From the NCBI GenBank assembly GCA_963666035.2, contig CAXXJI010000008.1:1-64000 (forward strand): a DNA stretch of 64,000 nt, written 5' to 3'. Position 1 is the stretch's first letter, and the number at the start of each line of letters is the position of its first letter. This DNA comes from CALMFG01 sp963666035 (lineage in GTDB: Bacteria > Bacillota > Clostridia > Christensenellales > CALMFG01). Made by a program: the position numbers and the translations under genes. Positions 34,060 to 42,922 of this stretch are shown here, piece after piece. Under the pieces are notes generated by a model. It was not told where the DNA came from and did not search any database. It worked only from the letters and a program-made list of their open reading frames with translations.

Positions 34060-34475
34060 ACCGAAGTCACACACTTCTGATCGTGGATGGATATAATATT
34101 CTAAACAGCTGGCAGTTGACGCGCGGTCGTATTAATCTGGAAGCAGCGCGGGAGGACCTGACCGAGATACTGTCTGATTTTGGCGGATACCGTGGGATGG
34201 ATATCGTTTTGGTGTATGATGCACACCAAACGGATTCGGCAGGGATGGAGGAGATGTTAGGTAACTTGACAGTCATCTATACCCAGCCAGGTGAAACAGC
34301 GGACAGCCGCATCGAGCGGATGATACAATCGGTGGTGAAAAAATACCGGCAGGTGACGGTGGCGACCGCCGACTATGCGCTGCAAATGTTTGTACTGGGC
34401 GCGGGGGCGCTCCGTATGACCCCGCAGGAGCTGAAGATGCTGGTGGAGCAGGAACGGGGACGGATGATTGAGTAA
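34056..34475 (+). CDS. NYN-domain ribonuclease, YacP/Rae1-like
   Basis: The 139-aa PIN-like NYN domain has acidic residues in LIVDGYNILNSW, VLVYDAHQTDS, ETADSRIERMI and TVATADYALQMF. Bacillus Rae1 (YacP) cuts mRNA in the ribosomal A site, and its gene also follows rlmB. This copy is somewhat shorter (Rae1 is about 170 aa). Start overlaps rlmB stop (ATGA). Confidence 0.85.
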   Translation: MNRSHTLLIVDGYNILNSWQLTRGRINLEAAREDLTEILSDFGGYRGMDIVLVYDAHQTDSAGMEEMLGNLTVIYTQPGETADSRIERMIQSVVKKYRQVTVATADYALQMFVLGAGALRMTPQELKMLVEQERGRMIE

Positions 34476-35346
34476 AACACCTTGGGCATATCAATGTGTG
34501 TGCGAAAACGGATGCGTTGTTGTACAGGATATCGGCATAGACCTTCACAATACGCTTGAATCGGGGCAGGTTTTCCGGTGGCGGGCGGGGGATGAAGGTT
34601 TTTTTGGTGTGGTGGCAGGACGAAGGATAAAAGCTGAAACGAGGGAAACGGATTTAATCCTTTCGGGTGTGGATGCGGACTTTTTTGAGTCCGTTCTTGC
34701 GCACTATTTTGACCTTGAAACTGATTACCGAAAAGTGCTGGCAGGTTTTAAAGAGGATGCAATCCTGGACGCCAGTATGGCGTTTGCGCCGGGCATCCGC
34801 ATGCTGAATCAGGAACCATTTGAGACGCTGATTTCATTTATCATCAGTGCAAATAACAATGTTAAGCGCATTATGTCCATCGTCCAGCGATTAAGCGAAC
34901 GGTACGGTGAGGCATTTATCAGCGGCGGGGAAACTCACTACGCTTTTCCTACGCCTCGGGCTTTGGCGAACGCGCACGAAGCCGATCTGCGGGCATGCGG
35001 TACAGGGTATCGGGCGCAGTATATTATCGGTTCGGCTCGAGCAGTTGCAGAGGGGTTTGATCTGAATGCGCAAAGAGAGCGCCCGTATCTGGAAGCGCGA
35101 AAGGCGTTGACGACCTTACCGGGGGTGGGCAACAAGGTGGCCGACTGTATTTTACTATATGCGCTGGGGTTCAAAAACGCGTTTCCGATGGATGTGTGGG
35201 TCAAGCGTATTGTCCATGATCTATATGGATTCGGTTCTAAAAAGGATGCGGATGTGCTGAAGTTTGTGGCGGAAAAGTTTGGCGAGAATGCGGGAATTGC
35301 ACAGCAATACCTGTTCTATTACGCAAAAGCGAACAAAATGCGCTAA
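34468..35346 (+). CDS. 8-oxoguanine DNA glycosylase (OGG1 type)
   Basis: N-terminal OGG domain (LHNTLESGQVFRWRAGDEGFFG) and HhH-GPD domain: helix-hairpin-helix LTTLPGVGNKVADC with catalytic Lys223 and Asp242 in AFPMDVWVKRI. It excises oxidised guanine. Start TTG 34468 overlaps the previous stop. The sequence between GVG and the C-terminus is complete; the length, 292 aa, fits clostridial OGGs. Confidence 0.88.
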   Translation: MSKTPWAYQCVCENGCVVVQDIGIDLHNTLESGQVFRWRAGDEGFFGVVAGRRIKAETRETDLILSGVDADFFESVLAHYFDLETDYRKVLAGFKEDAILDASMAFAPGIRMLNQEPFETLISFIISANNNVKRIMSIVQRLSERYGEAFISGGETHYAFPTPRALANAHEADLRACGTGYRAQYIIGSARAVAEGFDLNAQRERPYLEARKALTTLPGVGNKVADCILLYALGFKNAFPMDVWVKRIVHDLYGFGSKKDADVLKFVAEKFGENAGIAQQYLFYYAKANKMR

Positions 35347-35403
35347 AAAAAGCTTTTTCAGCGTAAGGAAAGGTGAAAACAGCGTATAAAAGTTTGTTAA
35401 TGT

Positions 35404-35433
35404 TTGACAAAGCCGCTTTAAAAACGCTATAAT
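35404..35433 (+). promoter_or_regulatory. Strong sigma-A promoter for the NlpC/P60 gene
   Basis: TTGACA (35404-35409), 18-base spacer, TATAAT (35428-35433), both consensus; 54 bases ahead of ATG 35488. Confidence 0.85.
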
Positions 35434-35487
35434 GACCATATATATAGATAAAGTTCACGGAAAATCATGAAAGGATTTTAAAGTGAA

Positions 35488-37509
35488 ATGAAAAGGTCTT
35501 ATTTATTTAAGGCCGTGGGGGTTTTAATCATACTGGTGCTCTTCTTTGCGTTGCCGACTGTGGCTTTTGCGGAGGACACCGAGACCGTCGATGATATCGG
35601 CGAGTTTCTTGATCGTATTCCGGGATTTGGCGATGGCGATACTTATATTCCGGATATTCCTGCGGACCTGGAACCAGGTACATTTTATATCAATATGTTT
35701 GCATACGAGCAGAGTGTGCTCGCAGACGAAAAGTTTGCGCTGATTATTTCTTATGCCTATTCAGGCCAATCCATCAGCGCGGCCAATAGCCCAACGCTCA
35801 AACTTACTCTATCAGAAGAAATTAAATACATTGAGTTTTATGATGAGGATCTTTCGCCCATCTCGGCGGAGGTGAGTATTTTGGATACCGACGAACAGTC
35901 GGTGATCTTCCATTTGGACGGCCCGATTGCAGCCGGCACCATCGGCAATATCATCGCGGTGGCCAAGCTGGACGGAGAGCTCTTGGACAGCACAGACACA
36001 CCATATGCCGAGGCTGAAATATCGGCCACAGGAACCGGAATTGCCGAAACGGGACAAGTGTTTGTCGATCCGGTTACCAATCCTTCCGACTGGATGCTGC
36101 TGCTCTATAAGGATTACCCATTGACCGATCCGGCACCGGACGGCGAAGTGACCTACGGCGTGACGCTGTACGGCAACTCGGAGGAAAATGGGCTTGACCT
36201 TGGAAACGTCGCGATTGAGGTAAGCTACCCACAGTACGCGGAAGTGCTGGATGCGGGCGGGGGGACATTGGACGAGACCAATCATACGATTACCTGGCAG
36301 CACGGCAGTTTGCTGATTGAGGAAATGGCTGAACGCTGGTTTACCTTGCGGTATCCGGCCGAGTACTATACCAACGGCGCGGTGATGATCGGCGGAAAAC
36401 TAAATTCGGCAGACCTTTCGGCCAAAGCTTCGGCAAACGTCAGCGGGATGCAGGGCGTTTTTAATACCACAGCCAAACTATCACATGCATTCGCCGCACC
36501 GACGGTGAAATTAGGTGCAGTGCATTCGGGCGAATCGCTGGATGCGGATACCTATTGCGCCGGCGAGCTCGCGACATATACCATCTACGGGATGGAGAAC
36601 AAAGGCAACGTCAACTTCCAAAAAGCGACAATCATGGTGGATTTGCCGGATGACCTTTTTTTGCAGTATGTGGACACGGGTGAATTTAATATGGACGTCA
36701 ATGTCAAGATTCAGTATCAGGTGGAAGGCATTGACGGTTGGAAGGACTGGGCAACGGTTTCGGCACTGAAAAGCACCCGACTTAAGGTAACCGATCTTGA
36801 CTTTATCATCCCGCTGGATAAAATTCGGTGGGTGTTTACCGAGGGCAATGAGACGATTAAACCGGGGTTCTCAGGCAGGGATACCATCAAGTTCTACGCT
36901 AATGTCATTGGCAATTACGGCAATGATACCGATGTTTCCGCACTGCTTCAAGCCTGGTCTTTCGAGAATACCGCAGTCAGCGCATACAGCGGTGACGTTC
37001 TAAAAATCCGCACCATTCTGCCGGATGATCTGCCCGAATGGCGGCGCGAGATTGTGGAGACGTCGTTTATTCTGCAAGGCAAAGTGGAGTATTATCTCGG
37101 CGGAAAATCCTATGTGATCGGTTGGGACGACCGCTGGGGCGAAGTGCGGTACAACTCAAGTTCGGGCAAGACTGAACCCTATGGATTGGACTGCAGCGGA
37201 TTTGCGGTCTGGGTTTTAATCAATGCAGGATTCAATTCGACCGAAGTGCGAAATAACTTTGGCATTGCGACATACTATCAGTGGCCAAACTGTTCGCCGC
37301 TGACTGTGGATGAAATACTGCCCGGCGATATGGTGTTCCGTCAGCCGCCATCCGCAGGCGGCATGAACCACGTGGGCATCGTGGTGGGCAGGGACAAAAG
37401 CGGCACCTTGTTGGTGGCGCACTGTGCGGGCTCCTACAACACGGTAGTCGTGACACCATATGACGGGACGTTCTACTACATGAGAAGGCCGTATATTTAT
37501 AACGACTAA
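35488..37509 (+). CDS. Secreted NlpC/P60 protein with large beta-rich N-terminal region
   Basis: The signal peptide is residues 1-28 (GVLIILVLFFALPTVAFA cut before EDTE). Residues 30-530 are a series of beta-sandwich, DUF11-like domains (VTYGVTLYGNSEENGLDLGNV, ELATYTIYGMENKGNVNFQKA). The C-terminal 120 residues form an NlpC/P60 peptidase with Cys569 (LDCSGFAVW), His628 (NHVGIVVG) and His645 (VAHCAG). Such enzymes cut wall peptides between D-Glu and the diamino acid. Probably a wall remodelling or adhesion protein with its own strong promoter. Confidence 0.85.
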   Translation: MKRSYLFKAVGVLIILVLFFALPTVAFAEDTETVDDIGEFLDRIPGFGDGDTYIPDIPADLEPGTFYINMFAYEQSVLADEKFALIISYAYSGQSISAANSPTLKLTLSEEIKYIEFYDEDLSPISAEVSILDTDEQSVIFHLDGPIAAGTIGNIIAVAKLDGELLDSTDTPYAEAEISATGTGIAETGQVFVDPVTNPSDWMLLLYKDYPLTDPAPDGEVTYGVTLYGNSEENGLDLGNVAIEVSYPQYAEVLDAGGGTLDETNHTITWQHGSLLIEEMAERWFTLRYPAEYYTNGAVMIGGKLNSADLSAKASANVSGMQGVFNTTAKLSHAFAAPTVKLGAVHSGESLDADTYCAGELATYTIYGMENKGNVNFQKATIMVDLPDDLFLQYVDTGEFNMDVNVKIQYQVEGIDGWKDWATVSALKSTRLKVTDLDFIIPLDKIRWVFTEGNETIKPGFSGRDTIKFYANVIGNYGNDTDVSALLQAWSFENTAVSAYSGDVLKIRTILPDDLPEWRREIVETSFILQGKVEYYLGGKSYVIGWDDRWGEVRYNSSSGKTEPYGLDCSGFAVWVLINAGFNSTEVRNNFGIATYYQWPNCSPLTVDEILPGDMVFRQPPSAGGMNHVGIVVGRDKSGTLLVAHCAGSYNTVVVTPYDGTFYYMRRPYIYND

Positions 37510-37544
37510 TCAGAGGGCTTGAAAAAAAGAACCTCCAAACTTAA

Positions 37545-37580
37545 AAAAGACAGCGTTTGTGCTTGACGCTGCCTTTTGCT
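37545..37580. terminator. Bidirectional terminator
   Basis: GACAGCGT (about 37550-37557) pairs with ACGCTGCC (about 37565-37572, one mismatch), with A-rich left and T-rich right flanks. It lies between the convergent genes 35488 and 37591. Confidence 0.7.
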
Positions 37581-37590
37581 TTTTCGGTTA

Positions 37591-38211
37591 TTATGTGTAT
37601 TTCACCACAAGCGTGGCGGCATCGATGCAAAACTGCATGTCTTTCTCGCCTAGACTGGCTTTATAGTATTGCTTTTCCGCATTGACTGCCGTGATTTTCT
37701 CCAGCATATCCTTTGCGTCCCCTTGGGCAATTTCCTCGGCCGAACGGTATCCTGCGTCATAGAACATCCGCGCCGCCACCGCGCCCACGCCGTTGATGCG
37801 CGTGAGATCACAAAGGCAAGTCAACTCCCAGTCCAGCGGCTTTTCGCTCTCAAACACGTCCTTGGCTGTCTTAATGCCCTGATTCTGCAAGCCTACGATC
37901 AGTGCGCTGTCCAGCCCCGGGAAGTCGGCGATCTTTACCGGATTGGCGGTAAGGCTCCCCATCTCCCGCCGCAGGATATTGAGGTATTCGGTCGGAACGC
38001 CGGTTTTTTCGGCAAACACTGCCAGCTTGTCCGGCTGGGCAAGCTTTTTTTTAAGTGTGTCCAGATCGGTGATGCCTTGGGCTTCAATCGCGGCAAATCG
38101 CGTATCGATCTCCTCCCATAGAATCTGACGGCTGGGGAGAAGATTTTGGGTTTTTAGCAATGCTTTGTATTCACTGAGTGATATTTTGGCTACGGGGATG
38201 CTGTAGGACAT
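37591..38211 (-). CDS. Helix-hairpin-helix (DUF4332-like) protein, 206 aa
   Basis: Residues about 90-170 hold two HhH-like pieces (FPGLDSALIVGLQNQGIKTAKDVF and LTRINGVGAVAARMFYDAGYRSAEEI) as in DUF4332 proteins, which bind nucleic acid or protein. I choose ATG 38211 (AAGGAG upstream) over a longer frame starting in the promoter. It has a good promoter at 38243-38271. Single gene; role unknown. Confidence 0.7.
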   Translation of the reverse strand: MSYSIPVAKISLSEYKALLKTQNLLPSRQILWEEIDTRFAAIEAQGITDLDTLKKKLAQPDKLAVFAEKTGVPTEYLNILRREMGSLTANPVKIADFPGLDSALIVGLQNQGIKTAKDVFESEKPLDWELTCLCDLTRINGVGAVAARMFYDAGYRSAEEIAQGDAKDMLEKITAVNAEKQYYKASLGEKDMQFCIDAATLVVKYT

Positions 38212-38242
38212 AGGGGGGCTCCTTAAAAAAGGCATATAAATT

Positions 38243-38271
38243 ATTATACAGTATATTACAAATCGTATCAA
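38243..38271 (-). promoter_or_regulatory. Promoter of the HhH protein gene
   Basis: On the - strand: TTGATA (38271-38266), 17-base spacer, TATAAT (38248-38243), 32 bases before ATG 38211. Confidence 0.75.
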
Positions 38272-38301
38272 TGATTGCACATGACTATAAGTGTATGAGT
38301 A

Positions 38302-38329
38302 TTTACAATGAAGGTTTATATGATATAAT
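38302..38329 (+). promoter_or_regulatory. Promoter of the MBOAT/AlgJ operon
   Basis: TTTACA (38302-38307), 16-base spacer and an extended TGATATAAT (38321-38329). It leaves a leader of about 85 bases before ATG 38420, in which a GCATTTGCGATGC stem (about 38359-38371) is visible. Confidence 0.7.
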
Positions 38330-38419
38330 AATTTGATTATAAATCAGTATTATCTTTCGCATTTGCGATGCAGATTGAACTTCAAATTTGGTTTAATTAC
38401 AGGACAGGGAAAATAATGT

Positions 38420-39877
38420 ATGCTTTTTAACTCATTCCAGTACCTTATTTTTTTGCCCATGGTGGTGGTGGTCTATTATCTGTTGCCGCAAAAGTGGCGG
38501 TGGGTGCTGCTTTTGGAGGCCAGCTACTATTTCTATATGGTCTGGAACGCCAAGTATATCATTCTTATCGTCATATCCACTCTGATCGACTACTTTGCCA
38601 GCCTGATGATGGAAAAGCAGGACGCGAAAAAAAAGCGCCGGCTGTTTTTGTTGCTCAGTTTGTTTTCCAATCTGGGGCTGTTATTTGTTTTTAAGTATTT
38701 CAACTTTTTCAGCGGTGCCTATAATCAATTGATGGACATCCTGTTTCATCGCGGGCAGGATGCCTACAGCCTGAATATTCTGCTGCCTATGGGCATCTCT
38801 TTTTATACCTTCCAGACACTAAGTTATACCATCGACGTTTATCGGGGCGTACGTCCGGCCGAAAAGCACTTGGGCTATTTTGCGCTGTACGTCAGCTTTT
38901 TCCCGCAGCTGGTGGCGGGGCCCATCGAGCGCAGTGAGCGCTTACTGCCGCAGTTTAAGGTCAAGCATACCCTCACCTATGAGGAATTTTTGCAGGCCAT
39001 GATGCGTATCGTGTGGGGCTTCTTTAAAAAAGTGGTCATCGCCGACCGTGTCGCCGTTTTGGTCAATACGGTCTATAATGATGTGTATAGCTATGATGGC
39101 ATCTATCTGTATGCGGCAACGCTCGGGTTCGCTGTGCAGATCTACTGCGATTTCTCGGCCTATTCGGATATCGCTATCGGTTCGGCCAGACTGCTCGGCA
39201 TCGAGCTGATGGAAAACTTTAAGATGCCGTATTTCTCCCGTTCGGTGGGCGAGTTTTGGAGCCGCTGGCACATCTCACTTTCCACATGGTTTCGGGACTA
39301 TCTGTATATTCCGCTGGGCGGAAATCGAAACAACCGAGTTTGGATGACGTACCGCAATCTTTTGATTGTCTTTGTGGTCAGCGGGCTTTGGCACGGCGCC
39401 AACTGGACGTTTATCCTATGGGGACTGATGCACGGGCTTGCGTTGGCGGCGGAAAAACTGCTCGAGCGCGGACGGGAAACTCACCCCCAAAGCAAATGGA
39501 GCCGGATAAAAATCCCGTCATTTATCCATCAGCTTTTGACCTTTGTGTTTGTCTCGCTTTCCTGGGTGCTGTTTCGGGCGAACAGCCTGAAGGATGCGGT
39601 CTATATCTATGGGCACTTAAAGCTGAACAACGTACGGCAGATGCTGGTGCCCGGGCACCTTGGCGTGGGGCTTGACAAGAAGGAAATCATTCTGCTGGCG
39701 GGCTGCGTGCTTGGCTTGTTTGCCTATGAAGCCTATCGATTTTTTGGGAGAAAGGAGCGAAAGATTGAAAATGATACATTGCAGGGGATTGCGGTGGTGA
39801 TTCTGGCCGCTTTTGTTCTGCTGTTCGGATACTATGGGCTGTACGAGCCTTCCGAATTTATATATTTTCAATTTTAG
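38420..39877 (+). CDS. MBOAT O-acyltransferase (AlgI/DltB-like)
   Basis: A polytopic membrane enzyme of 485 aa with about 11 hydrophobic segments. Key motifs are FFPQLVAGPIERSERLLPQF (about 160-179), FWSRWHISLSTWFRDYLYIPLGG with His284, and SGLWHGANWTFILWG with catalytic His325. The family moves acyl groups across or at the membrane onto extracellular polymers. The AlgJ-like gene follows at 39887, the usual partner. It probably acetylates a cell-surface polysaccharide; the substrate cannot be told. Confidence 0.92.
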   Translation: MLFNSFQYLIFLPMVVVVYYLLPQKWRWVLLLEASYYFYMVWNAKYIILIVISTLIDYFASLMMEKQDAKKKRRLFLLLSLFSNLGLLFVFKYFNFFSGAYNQLMDILFHRGQDAYSLNILLPMGISFYTFQTLSYTIDVYRGVRPAEKHLGYFALYVSFFPQLVAGPIERSERLLPQFKVKHTLTYEEFLQAMMRIVWGFFKKVVIADRVAVLVNTVYNDVYSYDGIYLYAATLGFAVQIYCDFSAYSDIAIGSARLLGIELMENFKMPYFSRSVGEFWSRWHISLSTWFRDYLYIPLGGNRNNRVWMTYRNLLIVFVVSGLWHGANWTFILWGLMHGLALAAEKLLERGRETHPQSKWSRIKIPSFIHQLLTFVFVSLSWVLFRANSLKDAVYIYGHLKLNNVRQMLVPGHLGVGLDKKEIILLAGCVLGLFAYEAYRFFGRKERKIENDTLQGIAVVILAAFVLLFGYYGLYEPSEFIYFQF

Positions 39878-39886
39878 GTGTTTTGT

Positions 39887-40939
39887 ATGAGAATCAAGCA
39901 TACCGTGAAAATCTTACTGCTCTTTTTGTTGTTTTTTGGGCTGCTTTTCTGGCTGAACCAGATCACAACGCCCGACCGTGTCGGCGATGCGCCCTGGGGC
40001 GAGTATTATGCGTTGCCGGATGATACGCTGGATGTATTGTTCGTCGGGTCTTCCAAAGTCAACCACACGTTTAATCCGGTGGTGATCAACAACGCACTGG
40101 AGATGGATGCCTACAGCCTGTCCGCGCATGGCATCGGGATGGACGAAAGCTATTATGTGCTAAGGGAAGCGTTTAAGACTCAGTCGCCTAAAATCGTGGC
40201 GCTTGAGCTGTATTCGGCTAAACCGGTCGCTGAAAATAGCAACGACCGCGCACCACTGCACCGCGTTTATGATGACATGCGACTTTCGCCGAATAAAGCT
40301 GAGGCGATTTTGAGTAAAGTGCCGATAAAAGAGAGCCTGGAGTACTTTATCCCGTTTACCATCAATCATAGCCGTTGGAAGGATTTGAGTTTTCAGGACT
40401 TCTTCCTACTTGGCAGAAAAGCGCCTGCGTATACACGGTTTTTTGGGTATTATATCGTGGAATACAATGTCCCGCCAAGTGAGTTTACGATTCCGCCGCA
40501 AGATTATATGGATGATACCGCAAAGATTATGCCGGACAGCGGAACCATGCAAACGCTGGAGCGAATCACTGCACTTTGTAAGGAAAACGGTGCACAGTTG
40601 GTCTATGTGGTCTCTCCGGGTTACGGCGAGGAAAAGTTCGGCTATGCAGATATGCATCGTCTGGTAAATGGATTGACACCTTATGCCGAAGCCGAAGGTA
40701 TTATGATATGGGATTACCATCGTCTGCTGCTGGATGGCGAGATGCAATATCAAGACTTCACCGACTCGCATCATACAGACACCCTTGGTGCGGACAAGGT
40801 CAGCCGCGCTTTCGCTGAGGATGTCGGCTATACTTTTGACGGTCTTTTGGCGGGATGTACTCAGGATTGGGATATCTCGGAGATGGCTGAGAAGTATACG
40901 GGGATTTTTGAGGAGCTGCAAAAAGGGAAAGAGGAATAG
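39887..40939 (+). CDS. AlgJ/DltD-like SGNH-type acylation partner, 350 aa
   Basis: N-terminal membrane anchor (residues 5-25, TVKILLLFLLFFGLLFWLN) and an extracytoplasmic SGNH-like domain: DVLFVGSSKVNHTFNP (Ser in GSS), YSLSAHGIGMD, and TDSHHTDTLGADKVS near the C-terminus with the Asp-x-x-His pair. ATG 39887 follows the MBOAT gene by 9 bases. It would complete O-acylation of the wall polymer outside the membrane. Confidence 0.8.
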   Translation: MRIKHTVKILLLFLLFFGLLFWLNQITTPDRVGDAPWGEYYALPDDTLDVLFVGSSKVNHTFNPVVINNALEMDAYSLSAHGIGMDESYYVLREAFKTQSPKIVALELYSAKPVAENSNDRAPLHRVYDDMRLSPNKAEAILSKVPIKESLEYFIPFTINHSRWKDLSFQDFFLLGRKAPAYTRFFGYYIVEYNVPPSEFTIPPQDYMDDTAKIMPDSGTMQTLERITALCKENGAQLVYVVSPGYGEEKFGYADMHRLVNGLTPYAEAEGIMIWDYHRLLLDGEMQYQDFTDSHHTDTLGADKVSRAFAEDVGYTFDGLLAGCTQDWDISEMAEKYTGIFEELQKGKEE

Positions 40940-40967
40940 CCATAATAAACTGAGCGTCTGTATATAC

Positions 40968-40996
40968 TAAAAGCCACTAGAATCATAGTGGCTTTT
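40968..40996. terminator. Bidirectional terminator at prophage 2 left junction
   Basis: AAAAGCCACTA / TAGTGGCTTTTTT with loop GAATCA. It serves the acylation operon from the left and was probably also the terminator of the leftward tRNA-Arg before prophage insertion. Confidence 0.85.
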
Positions 40997-40997
40997 T

Positions 40998-41045
40998 TGG
41001 TACACCCGACAAGATTTGAACTTGCGACCTTACGAGTCGGAGTCG
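40998..41045 (-). tRNA. 3' half of tRNA-Arg(CCG): left attachment site of prophage 2
   Basis: On the - strand this reads CTCCGAC (anticodon loop, CCG), TCG stem remnant, variable loop, T-arm GCAAGTTCAAATCTTGT, acceptor CGGGTGT, A, CCA at 41000-40998. The D-arm and 5' acceptor strand are absent, so it is not a working tRNA. Phages inserting in a tRNA 3' half leave this fragment on the host side. The whole tRNA-Arg is expected on the - strand at the right end of prophage 2, beyond 64000. Confidence 0.75.
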
Positions 41046-41122
41046 GTATCGAAGCCCTTAAAATGGGGATTTTTTGACTAATTGAGGACAGTTTTAGGAC
41101 TAAAAATGAAAGAACGGATGTT

Positions 41123-42922
41123 CTAATCAAACTCATACTCGATAATAAAGCCTGAGGATTCATCAATGTTAAGAACCAGATTGAAAAACACTGTCTCTAC
41201 TATCAAATACTCTTGGGTATAAACTTTGATTTCATCGTAAGACATAGTTGTAAAATCAATTTCATAAACATCTTCAGCTATTTTTCTAGATTGAATCCAT
41301 TCTTCTGCTTCCTCAAAAGAAAGGTCTCGCGATTCATAATTGATAACCGCAAAATTGAATTCAAAACTATCGACATTTAGAAACACGTTATAAGTACCAT
41401 TAATTGGCGCAACTTTTATATCGTTAAGTGCTGTTTTTAAACTCAGATACTCTTTGGAGTCTTTTACTTGTTGACTAAATCCGTATTCATAATCCAAAAT
41501 AAAACTTGTGATTTTAATGCTGTTTTTTACCAATAGATTTTCCAACAACGCTAAGCCGCTTTCAGAGAAATCAATACTTTGTACTGGCAGAACTTTGTGG
41601 ATTGCTTGCCAAATATAGTTATAAAGGTTGTTAGTAAAAACATCAATAAGGAAACTATTGGTTGAGAATTGTCTATGCTTAATATTTGGAGTCAGGTACA
41701 TTTTGCTTGATTCATTAAAGAGTAGACTTGGATTGAATGCGCTTCCAGCCTTTTGCGATAGCGTTGCCTTTATTGATTTGTTTATTTTTTCAATTTCAAT
41801 TTGCGGGTTGTCGTTTTGATATGTTGTAATTAAGGATTTCTTACGCATATTATTAAAAAACAAATACAATGATTTTTGGGTATGGGTTCCTTTATTAATG
41901 AATAATGGTTTTAATCTCTCAACATCTTGTTTCGTTTTTGGGCTTAGGTCACTAGTTCGGTTATCAAAACATTGTAGAGCTGATAAACAAATACGTTCGA
42001 GAAAATGGTTATCCGGAATTGGACCACTTTGAAAATGCTTCGAAAATTCCGTTACCACATTAGATGAAAACTCAAAAAGGTATGATAAAGCAATAATTAT
42101 CCTTACATTTCTATTTTCGGGAACTTCGCGTACTTGAACACCACCACCATCAGGGAAAAAGTCAAATAACCAAAAATGATAATGCTCCGAAAATAAGTTT
42201 TCTATATAGTACTTAATCACTTCTGTAATATTTTCTTCAATAAGCCTGCTTAGACTAATTCGCACGTTGCTGGGTGTATTAATATTATAACTTAAAAGCG
42301 CTCTAAGACTCTCGACATGAGATTCTTTAATCGACTGATCTTCATAAAATGAGTAGATATATAAAGCAAGAAACATCTCGGATATTGTGGCAATAAAGTT
42401 ATGCTTGGAATACGTTTGATTATTTATCGCTAATGAGTATATGATTTTCTCATAGAAATGTTTTTGCATTTCTATGTCTTGATTCAACAGGACAAAATCT
42501 TTAAAAAAGTATAGCAATGATTTTTTATGGATTTCACTTTGGCCATCTTTATATCGAGAAAACTCGCAGAGCGATTCTAACATTTCATCGATTTTATTCC
42601 GTTTGAGATTGATATCTATTACATAGTTTTTAAGAATGCATGAGAAATGCTGAAATGTGATGTAAATTTTATAATCTTCATCAATTAAGTCACTATTAAT
42701 AATGTTTGGCAAATTACTTTGCAAATTGTATTGAGATAAATCTTTTGTGCTCATTGACAAAAAAGAACTGAACACTTCCGAGAGAATAGCTTCTTTCTCC
42801 GAAGAACTCTTATTGTTTAACACATCGCGATATGCAGCCACGAACCCAAAACTTTTCATGGTAGATAAGAATATCCGTGTGTTGGCATTGCGCAATTCGA
42901 TTTTTAATTCGCTATGATTCAT
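41123..42922 (-). CDS. Unrecognised ~600-aa cytoplasmic protein, partner of 42912-43532
   Basis: The start ATG 42922 (GAGAAAGG 8 bases upstream) overlaps the upstream gene by 11 bases; an in-frame TTG exists at 42940. The protein has 599 aa, is mainly helical in the first 450 residues (many Leu/Phe-rich helices, no TM) and mixed alpha/beta at the end (NVFLNVDSFEFNFAVINYES, IVETVFFNLVLNIDESSGFIIEYEFD). I find no motif for nuclease, ATPase or protease. It is AT-rich, lies between integrase and attachment site, and is probably cotranscribed with a 4-TM protein. This is the usual cargo position for defence or lysogenic conversion genes. Confidence 0.7.
   Translation of the reverse strand: MNHSELKIELRNANTRIFLSTMKSFGFVAAYRDVLNNKSSSEKEAILSEVFSSFLSMSTKDLSQYNLQSNLPNIINSDLIDEDYKIYITFQHFSCILKNYVIDINLKRNKIDEMLESLCEFSRYKDGQSEIHKKSLLYFFKDFVLLNQDIEMQKHFYEKIIYSLAINNQTYSKHNFIATISEMFLALYIYSFYEDQSIKESHVESLRALLSYNINTPSNVRISLSRLIEENITEVIKYYIENLFSEHYHFWLFDFFPDGGGVQVREVPENRNVRIIIALSYLFEFSSNVVTEFSKHFQSGPIPDNHFLERICLSALQCFDNRTSDLSPKTKQDVERLKPLFINKGTHTQKSLYLFFNNMRKKSLITTYQNDNPQIEIEKINKSIKATLSQKAGSAFNPSLLFNESSKMYLTPNIKHRQFSTNSFLIDVFTNNLYNYIWQAIHKVLPVQSIDFSESGLALLENLLVKNSIKITSFILDYEYGFSQQVKDSKEYLSLKTALNDIKVAPINGTYNVFLNVDSFEFNFAVINYESRDLSFEEAEEWIQSRKIAEDVYEIDFTTMSYDEIKVYTQEYLIVETVFFNLVLNIDESSGFIIEYEFD

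Noticed and set aside
40998..41070. Functional tRNA-Arg gene
   Set aside because: Only the part from the anticodon loop to CCA is present; D-arm and 5' acceptor strand are missing.
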